NCBI RefSeq assembly: GCF_904846175.1 | Contig: NZ_CAJGZM010000001.1 | Span: 310,001-374,000, forward strand | Direction: 5' to 3' | From: Psychrobacter immobilis | GTDB lineage: Bacteria; Pseudomonadota; Gammaproteobacteria; Pseudomonadales; Moraxellaceae | Length of the DNA stretch: 64,000 nt | In this document: in pieces, positions 36,001 through 44,394 of the stretch | Layout of the letters: every line of letters starts with the position of its first letter | Numbering within the stretch: position 1 is the stretch's first letter | Program-made: the position numbers and the translations under genes | Notes under the pieces: generated by a model | Database searches by the model: none | The model's input: only the letters and a program-made list of their open reading frames with translations | Told to the model about the DNA's origin: nothing

Positions 36001-38814
36001 CTATTCTTTGACGTCATCATCATTGAGTAAAGCGGCGTCAGCTGGGTCTTCTGCGCGACCTTCGCTACTTATCTCATCATCATCTTCATCGACAAACTCT
36101 GGTACAGGGCTCGGATTGACATTGTCAGGGGCTGGCGCATCTGGGAAGTGATCATAATGAGGCTGTTGTTGCCATGCAGGCGGTTGGTCGGCTTCGATAC
36201 CGAAGCTTGAAATCGCATCTTTTACCAAACGCATCTCAACTTCACCCTCATCGGCTAAGCGCTTAAGCGTTGCAACCACAATATGTGCGGCATCAACGTG
36301 GAAGAAGCTACGTAATTGCTCACGGGTGTCCGAGCGACCATAGCCATCGGTGCCTAAAGTTGTATAAGGGCGATTGTCAGGTAACCATGCACGGATTTGT
36401 TCTGGATAATTGCGCATATAGTCTGTCGCCGCCACGACGATACCTTCGTGCGGAGCAAGCTGTTCGGTGACCCATGGCACCACTTCTTCATCCATTGGAT
36501 GCAGGCGGTTGTAATCATCACAAGCCATACCATCGCGAGTCAGCTCATTAAAGCTGGTCACACTCCAGACGTTAGATGAAATATTAAACTCATCTTGTAA
36601 TATTTTGGCCGCTTTTTGCACTTCGCGTAAAATAACGCCTGAACCTAGCAGCTGAACTTGGCTTGAACCGTTGTCCTCTAACAAATACATACCACGTTTA
36701 ATGCCTTCTTGGACGCCTTCTGGCATGGCAGGTTGTTCGTAGTTTTCATTCATCAAGGTCAAGTAATAATAAATGCGCTCGCCCTCACCATACATACGGC
36801 GTAGACCATCATGCATAATCACTGCCAGCTCATAACCAAAGCAAGGATCGTAAGTCACGCAATTCGGCACAACGTTAAATAAAATCTGTGAATGACCATC
36901 TTGATGTTGCAAGCCCTCGCCATTTAGCGTGGTGCGACCGGCCGTTGCACCAAGTAAGAACCCTTGCGCCTGACAGTCACCCGCCGCCCATGCCAAGTCG
37001 CCAACACGCTGGAAGCCAAACATAGAATAGTAAATATAAAGCGGAATCATCGGCAAGGCGTTGACAGAATAACTGGTTGCCAGTGCAATCCATGTACTCA
37101 TCGCACCCGCTTCATTAATACCTTCTTCTAGCATGTGACCATCGATGGCTTCTTTATATCCCATCAAGGCTTCACTGTCTTCTGGCGTATATTTTTGCCC
37201 AGAAGCCGAGTAAATGCCCAATTGACGGAACATACCTTCTAGACCAAAAGTACGCGCTTCATCAGGAACGATAGGCACAACGCGGTCTTGAATGTCTTTA
37301 TTTTTTAGCATGGCTGATAGCAGACGTACAAAGACCATGGTGGTCGATTGCTCTTTACCATTACTGCCTTTAAGCACACGATCAAAAATAGACAAATCTG
37401 GAATATTGAGTGGTATATGACCACTACGGCGATTCGGCAGATGACCACCTAAGGCTTCGCGGCGACCTTTTAGATACTTCATCTCCAGCGAATCTTCTTT
37501 TGGACGATAAAACGGTAACGTCTGTAATTCGTCATCGGTAAATGGCAAATCAAAACGGTCACGGAAATACATCAAAGCTTCATGATCGAGCTTTTTGATT
37601 TGATGCGATTTATTTACCGCTTGTGCTTGGGTTGACAAACCATAACCTTTAACAGTTTTCACCAAGACAACGGTCGGTTGACCTTTGGTTTTCATGGCTT
37701 CACTAAAGGCAGCATAGACTTTCATTGGATCATGACCACCGCGATTTAAGCGCGAAATATCATGGTCAGACAGCTCGTTTGCCATCTCCTCTAACTCTGG
37801 ATATTTACCAAAAAACTCTTTGCGCGTAAATTCAGGTGTACGGGCTTCATACAACTGATACTCACCGTCGACCGCTTCTTCCATACGATATTTAAGCACG
37901 CCGGTGGTATCTTTATCTAACAAGCTATCCCATTGACCGCCCCAAACCACCTTAATCACGCGCCAGCCAGCGCCGCGGAATACCGACTCAAGCTCTTGAA
38001 TAATCTTGCCGTTACCACGCACCGGTCCATCAAGGCGCTGTAAATTACAGTTGACGACCCAAATTAAATTGTCCAGTTTCTCACGACCGGCGAGAGAAAT
38101 AGCACCCAAGCTTTCTGGCTCATCAGTTTCGCCATCACCCAAGAAGGTCCAAATCTTGCGATCTTCTTTTTCTAACAAACCGCGGTTTTCCATATAGCGA
38201 TGCACATGCGCATGGTAAATGGACATAATCGGACCCAAGCCCATCGACACGGTTGGGAACTGCCAATAATCTGGCATTAAGTACGGATGCGGATAGCTTG
38301 AGAGACCCTTGCCGCCCACTTCACGGCGGAAGTTTTCCAGCTGTTCTTCGGTCAGACGACCTTCTAGATAAGAGCGCGCATAAATACCAGGCGCTGAGTG
38401 ACCTTGATAGTAAATCATGTCACCGCCGAAATGATCACTGGCAGCACGGAAGAAATGGTTAAAGCCGGTTTCATAAAGAGTCGCACTTGAAGCGAAGGTC
38501 GCTAAGTGACCGCCTAAATCATCATCATTCTTATTAGCGCGCATTACCATTGCCAACGCGTTGTAGCGAATCAAAGCACGAATTTTACGCTCAATCGTCA
38601 AATCACCTGGGTACATTGGCTCATCTTCGACGGCGATGGTATTGATATAAGCCGTATCGAGACGGTTAAATGGAAGTCCTTCTTGTACTGCCATGTTATA
38701 TAACGCTTTTAATAAAAACTGTGCCCGATCCTTATCGGCATGTTTGATAACGGACTCAAACGCTTCCAGCCATTCTTGGGTTTCGGTGCTATCAGCATCC
38801 TTATAATAATTCAT
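36001..38814 (-). CDS. aceE: Pyruvate dehydrogenase E1 component, homodimeric type
   Basis: Decarboxylates pyruvate with thiamine diphosphate and acetylates lipoyl groups on E2. The 937 residues include the thiamine diphosphate motif GDGETDEPES (about 228-237) ending in VVNCNLQRLDG, and EFTRKEFFGKYPE and the GLEGMFRQLGIY region of AceE. It is about 50 residues longer than the E. coli enzyme (887) because of an acidic C-terminal tail with Pro and Asp repeats. AGGATT precedes the ATG. It is first of the aceE-aceF operon. Confidence 0.97.
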   Translation of the reverse strand: MNYYKDADSTETQEWLEAFESVIKHADKDRAQFLLKALYNMAVQEGLPFNRLDTAYINTIAVEDEPMYPGDLTIERKIRALIRYNALAMVMRANKNDDDLGGHLATFASSATLYETGFNHFFRAASDHFGGDMIYYQGHSAPGIYARSYLEGRLTEEQLENFRREVGGKGLSSYPHPYLMPDYWQFPTVSMGLGPIMSIYHAHVHRYMENRGLLEKEDRKIWTFLGDGETDEPESLGAISLAGREKLDNLIWVVNCNLQRLDGPVRGNGKIIQELESVFRGAGWRVIKVVWGGQWDSLLDKDTTGVLKYRMEEAVDGEYQLYEARTPEFTRKEFFGKYPELEEMANELSDHDISRLNRGGHDPMKVYAAFSEAMKTKGQPTVVLVKTVKGYGLSTQAQAVNKSHQIKKLDHEALMYFRDRFDLPFTDDELQTLPFYRPKEDSLEMKYLKGRREALGGHLPNRRSGHIPLNIPDLSIFDRVLKGSNGKEQSTTMVFVRLLSAMLKNKDIQDRVVPIVPDEARTFGLEGMFRQLGIYSASGQKYTPEDSEALMGYKEAIDGHMLEEGINEAGAMSTWIALATSYSVNALPMIPLYIYYSMFGFQRVGDLAWAAGDCQAQGFLLGATAGRTTLNGEGLQHQDGHSQILFNVVPNCVTYDPCFGYELAVIMHDGLRRMYGEGERIYYYLTLMNENYEQPAMPEGVQEGIKRGMYLLEDNGSSQVQLLGSGVILREVQKAAKILQDEFNISSNVWSVTSFNELTRDGMACDDYNRLHPMDEEVVPWVTEQLAPHEGIVVAATDYMRNYPEQIRAWLPDNRPYTTLGTDGYGRSDTREQLRSFFHVDAAHIVVATLKRLADEGEVEMRLVKDAISSFGIEADQPPAWQQQPHYDHFPDAPAPDNVNPSPVPEFVDEDDDEISSEGRAEDPADAALLNDDDVKE

Positions 38815-39506
38815 CTTTCTTAATCCTTTTTATCAGTCAGCCCTGCACGATAACAGGGTGTTATTAAATCAGAGTGTGGTACGTATCTTAATGAGCAATC
38901 GATTGACTTGATGCTTTCCTTATAACGTCCTTGCTGCATCTAAGCATTGCATTGCCATTCATGGTTATAACAGAGAATTCTAAATAAATCGTATCACTTT
39001 AGATTAGCATAGGCGTAAATAAACATCGTTGTAAAATTAAACGATATCCGCTACGCGATTCTCACTATCAAATGATAATGACACTCTATTATAGGTACTT
39101 ATTGAGGGTTTGTTTATAGCTATGAATAAATGCCAATATGACAAGTATTTTTGAAATAAATAGTGATTAGTTTTTAAATGAATATTTGTAGGCAAATTAA
39201 TTAGGGTATGCCTCTACTGTAGGTTTAAGAGCTGCTAACTCATAAAAATCTAAAGGAGCTATAATAGAACTATAAACATACGGCAGTGTTCAAATATATT
39301 TTGATTAGATAAAATTATAAACATTATCCACTTTATAATTAAATAGCATATTCCTCAGAATTACCTCATAATCTTTAAATCATATAGTCGCTATATCATC
39401 TAATAGTAATACAGTATTTAAAGTACATAATAACCAATGTTAATAGACAATTTGAAGCTCAATCAGCTTGTAGATAGCAACATGAGAATTAAGGAAGAAA
39501 TATACT
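38815..39506. other. AT-rich intergenic region, aceE / secreted-protein gene
   Basis: A 692-base, very AT-rich region between divergent genes. It must carry the leftward aceE promoter near 38815-39000 and a rightward promoter for the gene at 39507; a TATAAT box is at 39260-39265 and an AATTATAA/TTATAATT inverted repeat near 39310-39340. No open frame above about 40 codons is convincing. Its unusual length and AT content set it apart from neighbouring DNA. Confidence 0.5.
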
Positions 39507-39971
39507 ATGAAGTGCCTTAGATTTTTAAAGGTTATTTTTTCAGCAGCTCTATTATCTATAATTTCATTAAATATGGCGTATGCTAATAACGGAGTAAAAA
39601 TGGAGCTAACAACTAATGAAGTAGTTAAGGATCAGAAGGGTAAAGTAGTTTATATACCTGTCAGAACAGCTTCAACTGGTGCTATTATTGAATACAAAGC
39701 TACTTACACTAATACCTTAGCACAAGATTTAAATGACTTAATTATCACTTTGCCAATTCCTTCAAGCATGACATTTACTGGTGAGGCACATCCCGCTAGC
39801 GCCCAAGCTAGTATCGATGGAAAAAACTATGCCGATATACCATTAATGCGTCAAGTAGCTGGCAAAATTACTAATATGCCACTTTCGGAATACCGTTATG
39901 TGCGTTGGAACATCAAACTTTTACCTGCAAAAAAATCTGCTAATGTATCTTTAAATACGACAGTCAATTGA
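39507..39971 (+). CDS. Secreted DUF11-like protein of unknown function
   Basis: A 154-residue protein with a signal peptide (about 1-26, ending AYAN). The mature part contains IEYKATYTNTLAQDLNDLIITLPIPSSM, typical of DUF11/conserved-repeat immunoglobulin-like domains, so it is likely periplasmic or surface-exposed. Exact role unknown. Ribosome site AAGGAAG precedes the ATG. Base composition is more AT-rich than in neighbours. After the TGA the same frame stays open for 45 more codons (39972-40109) that look coding-like, so the gene may be shortened by this stop (see findings). Confidence 0.65.
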   Translation: MKCLRFLKVIFSAALLSIISLNMAYANNGVKMELTTNEVVKDQKGKVVYIPVRTASTGAIIEYKATYTNTLAQDLNDLIITLPIPSSMTFTGEAHPASAQASIDGKNYADIPLMRQVAGKITNMPLSEYRYVRWNIKLLPAKKSANVSLNTTVN

Positions 39972-40109
39972 ATTCTGTATTACATCCTTTATAACGACAC
40001 TCTTATAAAAGGTGCTTACTTTAGACTACGCTTCAAATTTGATGAAGACTTATTCAAACGCGAAGATTCACGCAAAAATAAGCCGCTCAGCGCAAATTCT
40101 ACGTTATAA
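39972..40109 (+). other. In-frame open extension past the stop of the DUF11-like gene
   Basis: Directly after the TGA at 39969-39971 the same frame reads 45 codons to a TAA at 40107. The second half translates to a polar, protein-like stretch with RFKFDEDLFKRED. It may be a lost C-terminus, a readthrough product, or chance. Confidence 0.3.
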
Positions 40110-40134
40110 TTCCTCCTAGTTTTCATTTATTCTC

Positions 40135-40168
40135 ATTGTCGTAAGCCATGCTTACGGCAATTTTGTAT
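40135..40168 (+). terminator. Putative hairpin terminator
   Basis: Stem ttgtcgtaagc/gcttacggcaa with one G-T pair followed by a short T run, between the DUF11-like gene and the lipoprotein gene. Confidence 0.5.
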
Positions 40169-40256
40169 TAACGGGGCGATATTTTTTATCCCATGACAAC
40201 TAACCCCCTTAAATACAAACCTCTAATACTTATTACCTTACTATAAGGTTGTTCTT

Positions 40257-41039
40257 ATGCCTCACACTAGCACTCAAGCCGCCGGCTATAAAAAAAATTT
40301 ATATACTGCGTTATCTGCTGCGTTACTATTATCAATGGTTTCTTGTGTATCAACGCCAAGCACTGCACCAAAAGAAAATGCACTAAAGGCAGCAGATTAC
40401 TGTCTTAGCAGCAACGATACTGAAACCTTAGCCTCTACTAAAGCTCAAAGCGCCCAACAGCGCGCTATGAATTGCATGTTGAACGAATTGCAAACTTATC
40501 AGCAAAAAAACATGAGCGCGCGGCAACAATACTTTGCTTACAAAGCTCAGGCTTGGCTAAACTATGCCACTGATAAAGACAGTATGAATAGTCGTTCAGA
40601 TGCTGGCGTGGAAGCTGCCCAAACGGCAGAAAATATCTTGCAAGCTTTAAAAAATGATAAAGTTGAAGACCTTGAACTTATAGAGGACATTCCGTCTACT
40701 TCTGCGCTCATGCGACCTGATTTATGGGCAACTTTAAACGCTCTTAAAGATAGTGGCGGCATCAATAGTGCGCCACGCGAAATCGCCTTTAGTGAAGTGT
40801 CATTAATATGGGCAGCTAGCGACCAATGTGAGCACGGAGCAAAATCATCAAACAGTCACTTTCGGATGGGCGATCGCTGGCTTGAGCAAGCGCACGAGGC
40901 TTTCGTTAACACCCACGATTCAAAAGCGAACGTCGCTTTAGAAGCGCTTATCGTGCATTATTATGAAGAATACGCCCCTTTAGATTCAAGCGATGATACT
41001 TGTAACGGTCAAGCGCTAAAAACGATTGATAAAAATTAG
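40257..41039 (+). CDS. Putative lipoprotein of unknown function
   Basis: A 260-residue protein. The N-terminus has a basic start, a hydrophobic segment (about 17-28) and the lipobox LSMVSC with lipidation cysteine near residue 30, so it is probably an outer- or inner-membrane lipoprotein facing the periplasm. The mature part is helical, with heptad-like Ala/Gln runs (about 60-130) and several other cysteines. I do not recognise a family. Ribosome site AAGG precedes the ATG. A terminator follows at 41096-41122. Confidence 0.65.
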   Translation: MPHTSTQAAGYKKNLYTALSAALLLSMVSCVSTPSTAPKENALKAADYCLSSNDTETLASTKAQSAQQRAMNCMLNELQTYQQKNMSARQQYFAYKAQAWLNYATDKDSMNSRSDAGVEAAQTAENILQALKNDKVEDLELIEDIPSTSALMRPDLWATLNALKDSGGINSAPREIAFSEVSLIWAASDQCEHGAKSSNSHFRMGDRWLEQAHEAFVNTHDSKANVALEALIVHYYEEYAPLDSSDDTCNGQALKTIDKN

Positions 41040-41095
41040 ATGCTTTTGGGGCGATCGCCCTTGATAGCTAAATAAATGTTTAATAAATACGCGCA

Positions 41096-41122
41096 AAAAA
41101 GCCGACATCATGTCGGCTTTTT
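41096..41122. terminator. Bidirectional terminator
   Basis: Perfect stem AAAAAGCCGACA/TGTCGGCTTTTT between the lipoprotein gene and the convergent TetR gene. Confidence 0.85.
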
Positions 41123-41177
41123 AATAATATCTGTTATTTGATTTTAAATTCTAGGCTAATTTCATAGGGATTAACAA

Positions 41178-41870
41178 TTAGCGATTTTTACGCGGTAATT
41201 TTTCTGGTAAGTAGCAGCGCAGATAAGCGATAGATGCGGTATTGGCTTCTTGTAAATACTTATCGGTAATGCTTTGATGACGGCGGTAAGAAACCGTAAA
41301 AATGGCATTGATAATGCTAAAGGTAATCAATAATACATCTTGAATATCTTCAAATTTCGGCATCTCATAACGCTCTGATAGGCGTTTATAGACCAATTGC
41401 ACCACTTGATTGTCCATATGCTCACCATAACTGTCACCTTCAAAATCAGGCGTATTGGTGTCATAAATCAATTTGGCTTTGGTTTGATCTTCATCAAATA
41501 TTTGTACGCAACGCTCAATCAGTGCGGTCAAATAAGCTTGCCATCTGTCATAATCAACGGTTTCAACAGTGGTAAGTACTTCTAAGATGTCGATGGCATT
41601 TAAAAAACGCAATGCTAAAAATATCGCTTCGATGTTTGGAAAGAAATGATAAGCAGAAGCTCTTGGAATACCTGCTTCTTCACAAACAGCAGCCAAGGTA
41701 ATATCGTTAATCGCTTGAGTTTCACTCAATTTTTTCGCGCCCATCAATAGCTTTTGACGGCGTGCGCGACCTTGCTGACTGGTAAACTTAAATTTATTAG
41801 GCACCAGCTTTTTTGCTAGCTCCGAATCTACCAACACATCTTCAATTTTGTCGTCTTTACTTTCACTCAT
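41178..41870 (-). CDS. TetR-family transcriptional regulator
   Basis: A 230-residue regulator. The helix-turn-helix (about 60-90) reads LAAVCEEAGIPRASAYHFFPNIEAIFLA, a clear TetR/AcrR motif. The remaining 140 residues form the ligand-binding helices. A Lys/Arg-rich leader (1-40) precedes the domain. The frame is open to 41918, but the ATG at 41870 has AAGAG at good distance and fits the family better. Ligand and targets are unknown; neighbours are the lipoprotein gene (convergent) and the EEP-domain gene (same strand, 210 bases away). Confidence 0.88.
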   Translation of the reverse strand: MSESKDDKIEDVLVDSELAKKLVPNKFKFTSQQGRARRQKLLMGAKKLSETQAINDITLAAVCEEAGIPRASAYHFFPNIEAIFLALRFLNAIDILEVLTTVETVDYDRWQAYLTALIERCVQIFDEDQTKAKLIYDTNTPDFEGDSYGEHMDNQVVQLVYKRLSERYEMPKFEDIQDVLLITFSIINAIFTVSYRRHQSITDKYLQEANTASIAYLRCYLPEKLPRKNR

Positions 41871-42082
41871 GATAAATCTCTTAATGTTACGCCCCATCTT
41901 TATAAATATAGTCTTCATCGGATAGCATCTGTCCTAAATCGAAGAACATTCTATCAACCGGTAATTTGGGTCAATAGCACCACTACTATACTCAATGAAG
42001 AGGCATGATAAACGCTTGTACACAGTCAAGCAAGGGACATGAATAGGTTAAAAATAATCCACTAACTACGCAAAAAATGGGT

Positions 42083-43111
42083 TTAATTGTGAAGTTTTAT
42101 TTTCGCTCGTATAATACCATGATCAGTGACTCTATCGGCATAATCCCACTTCAAATGGTCATTAAAATAGTCAACTCGCTCAACATGACCGAGCGAAAAC
42201 TTACTATCAGGCAAAAACTCTTCTGAAACAAATAGCTGATCAATCACTTCTGGCATACCCTGATAAATATGAGTATACGCCACATCTTTCATCCAACCAT
42301 AACGGGCTTGGATACGAGCAGCATCAAACAATGCTACGTCACGCATACTCTTATCATAATTGACTTCGCCAGTTTCAGTCATCAATTGGGTGGTAACGCT
42401 ACCGGTGACATCGTTCATATCACCTAACAAGATCAATGGCTCACGAGTATGATGCAAGCGTTCAATGATAGAAATACGAATAGAGGCGGCTTCTGCAGCG
42501 CGCATACATAAACTACGCAGCTTGGCACGAATGCGAATGTTTGGATCGTCCATATCTTCTAATAAGTGACCGTTTTCATCGCGTAAGAAAAAAGCCCGTT
42601 TGCTTTTTAAATGCGCGGTAATAATCGTCATCGGCTGCCCATAAGCGTTCACTCGTAATATGAGCGGTGGGCGATTAAAGCGCTGATAAGGTCCAATATC
42701 AGGAATATCAATGACCGCTTTTGGCTCTATCTCTTCTAGCAAGGTGCTTTCTAACTGCTCAAAACGAGTGATAATACCGACGGATGGTGTATTTTGCGCG
42801 CCCTTTCCTTGGGTATAAGGACTTGCACTATCGTTGCTTGCCAGCGGAATCACTACATGCTCAGGCTCAAATCCCAATGATAGCGCTAATGCTTCGAGGG
42901 CATTGCTATCCCATACTTCTTGCACGGCAATGATATCAGCATGTGCTTTTGCCAATAAATCGATAAGGCCGCGCAGCTTATGGTCGTATTCTTTGTTGGT
43001 ATAAGCAGGTGCGTTTTCGTAATAAATTCGATTAGGATTGGCAAAATTTAGTAAATTGGCAGTCGCTATATAAAATTGTTTAGAAGCACTACTTTGCGCA
43101 TCATTAATCAT
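42083..43111 (-). CDS. Endonuclease/exonuclease/phosphatase-family protein
   Basis: A 342-residue protein with the DNase I-like fold. Metal-binding and catalytic motifs are visible in order: N-terminal TANLLNF (about 18-24), QEVWD with the Glu ligand (64-68), ITAHLKSKR, LGDMND near 226-231 and the final TDHGIIRA with the Asp-His pair. Members are nucleases, phosphatases or sphingomyelinase-like; no signal peptide is seen, so it acts in the cytoplasm. AGGT precedes the ATG. Substrate unknown. Confidence 0.85.
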   Translation of the reverse strand: MINDAQSSASKQFYIATANLLNFANPNRIYYENAPAYTNKEYDHKLRGLIDLLAKAHADIIAVQEVWDSNALEALALSLGFEPEHVVIPLASNDSASPYTQGKGAQNTPSVGIITRFEQLESTLLEEIEPKAVIDIPDIGPYQRFNRPPLILRVNAYGQPMTIITAHLKSKRAFFLRDENGHLLEDMDDPNIRIRAKLRSLCMRAAEAASIRISIIERLHHTREPLILLGDMNDVTGSVTTQLMTETGEVNYDKSMRDVALFDAARIQARYGWMKDVAYTHIYQGMPEVIDQLFVSEEFLPDSKFSLGHVERVDYFNDHLKWDYADRVTDHGIIRAKIKLHN

Positions 43112-43427
43112 AAATTACCTATTATTATTATTTTTAATAACTGTCTTTTATCACCATATATTCATATATAACAATATACATTAAAAAAGCCTCCAAAGGA
43201 ATCTTTGGAAGCTTTAAAATAACATAAAACAAACTTGTTTTAGCCGTTAGTAGAATAAGCTCTACAATCCGACTAACTCCAGTAATGAGAGAGTAAGCTT
43301 TTGTATTGTTTGCTTACTCATATTAAATAAACCATTAATTAACCTTAACTATCAGAATTAACAAATATCAGTTTATTTATCATTACTTTTATTGGCTATC
43401 TTAGTGTCTTATTAGCATAGGGTTATA
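43112..43427. other. Intergenic region with inverted repeats
   Basis: This stretch of 316 bases follows the leftward Gly-zipper gene. It holds a terminator at 43183-43216, an inverted repeat TAAAACAA/TTGTTTTA (43225-43242), and GAGTAAGC/GCTTACTC (43291-43319). It also carries the promoter of the leftward EEP-domain gene. No open frame is seen. Confidence 0.5.
43183..43216 (-). terminator. Terminator after the Gly-zipper gene
   Basis: Minus-strand stem AAGCTTCCAAAG/CTTTGGAGGCTT (one mismatch) followed by TTTTTT, about 210 bases past the stop at 43428, leaving a long 3' untranslated stretch. Confidence 0.75.
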
Positions 43428-44108
43428 CTATGACAAGCGGTTCCAAGCATCACGTGAAGCGCGACGTGCATCGTTCCATTCTAGACGCGACTCACCTTTT
43501 ACTTCATGCCATGAGCGCTCCAAATCTGACTCGTGGTCTTCAAAACGAGCCTCGGCTGGATAACGTGCGCGGTTTGCATAACCAACAGCATACGCTGGAT
43601 GTAAATCGCGGTCAAAGTCATGACCTTCACGATAGTAATCCGCCTTAGCATATTCTGCACGCCAGTAAGCTTCTTCACGAGTCGGATCGATGGCTTCCGC
43701 TGCTGCATGACCTGCACCGCCGCCAACGATAGCACCAATAGCACCACCGATTAACGTACCAAGTGGACCTGCCATTGTACCAATTGCGGCACCTGCTGCT
43801 GCACCACCAAGACTACCGATACCTGTACCGAGTGGATGTGAACCTGGTTCACCTGTGATTGGATCAGCATTCAAATCTTGCTTACTTTCTTTTGACATAT
43901 GCTTGACGGCAGTACGATCGATGCCATCATGATCATCGATGATATTGTCATTTTCATGTCTAACGATTCGATTGCCATTGATATCATGGTCAGTGCCAGT
44001 TAATCGACGTTCATTATCATCGATAATACGCTCTCTATCGCCGACTTCAAGATAGTCATCAGCGATTACACGGTTATTAGGGTCTGTAATGCGTCCATCG
44101 TTATTCAT
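43428..44108 (-). CDS. Glycine-zipper protein of unknown function
   Basis: A 226-residue protein with three parts: an acidic, Asp/Asn-rich N-terminal half (1-85) with several internal repeats of the form xxDDN or DDHD; a glycine zipper (about 95-137) of GxxxG type that can insert in membranes or pack helices; and a C-terminal acidic/aromatic tail with YW, Trp and Arg residues. No signal peptide is evident. Ribosome site AAGGA precedes the ATG. I know it only as a type seen in Acinetobacter-like bacteria, with unknown role, possibly in stress response. Confidence 0.75.
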   Translation of the reverse strand: MNNDGRITDPNNRVIADDYLEVGDRERIIDDNERRLTGTDHDINGNRIVRHENDNIIDDHDGIDRTAVKHMSKESKQDLNADPITGEPGSHPLGTGIGSLGGAAAGAAIGTMAGPLGTLIGGAIGAIVGGGAGHAAAEAIDPTREEAYWRAEYAKADYYREGHDFDRDLHPAYAVGYANRARYPAEARFEDHESDLERSWHEVKGESRLEWNDARRASRDAWNRLS

Positions 44109-44394
44109 AATATTATCCTTAAATTATTTGTTATATATTAGATTTATTAATTGCTAACTTATTAATGAATAGAAAATTAAATATCAGCGGTATTGCTTAT
44201 TAACTCATCTAAAGTATAGGGATTTATGAATAGCGACAGATAGACAGGTTATGTAAACTCTGTCCAAATTACGATTGCCTTACGTTACAACCTGTATCTT
44301 TATCACGAATTTGCATGGATTTGTAGGTCAGTAAAGCATTTTGAGTAATTTTTAACTGATTTTTTATAGCACTTTAGAACTGTTAATTAGAAAC

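Noticed and set aside
41049-41060. GGGCGATCGCCC palindrome of HIP1 type
   Set aside because: Only this copy and one other GCGATCGC (40867) were noticed; no enrichment as in cyanobacteria.
43446-43461. parS-like core TCACGTGA in the Gly-zipper gene
   Set aside because: Only about 11 of 16 positions fit the parS consensus, and it is inside a coding sequence; likely chance.
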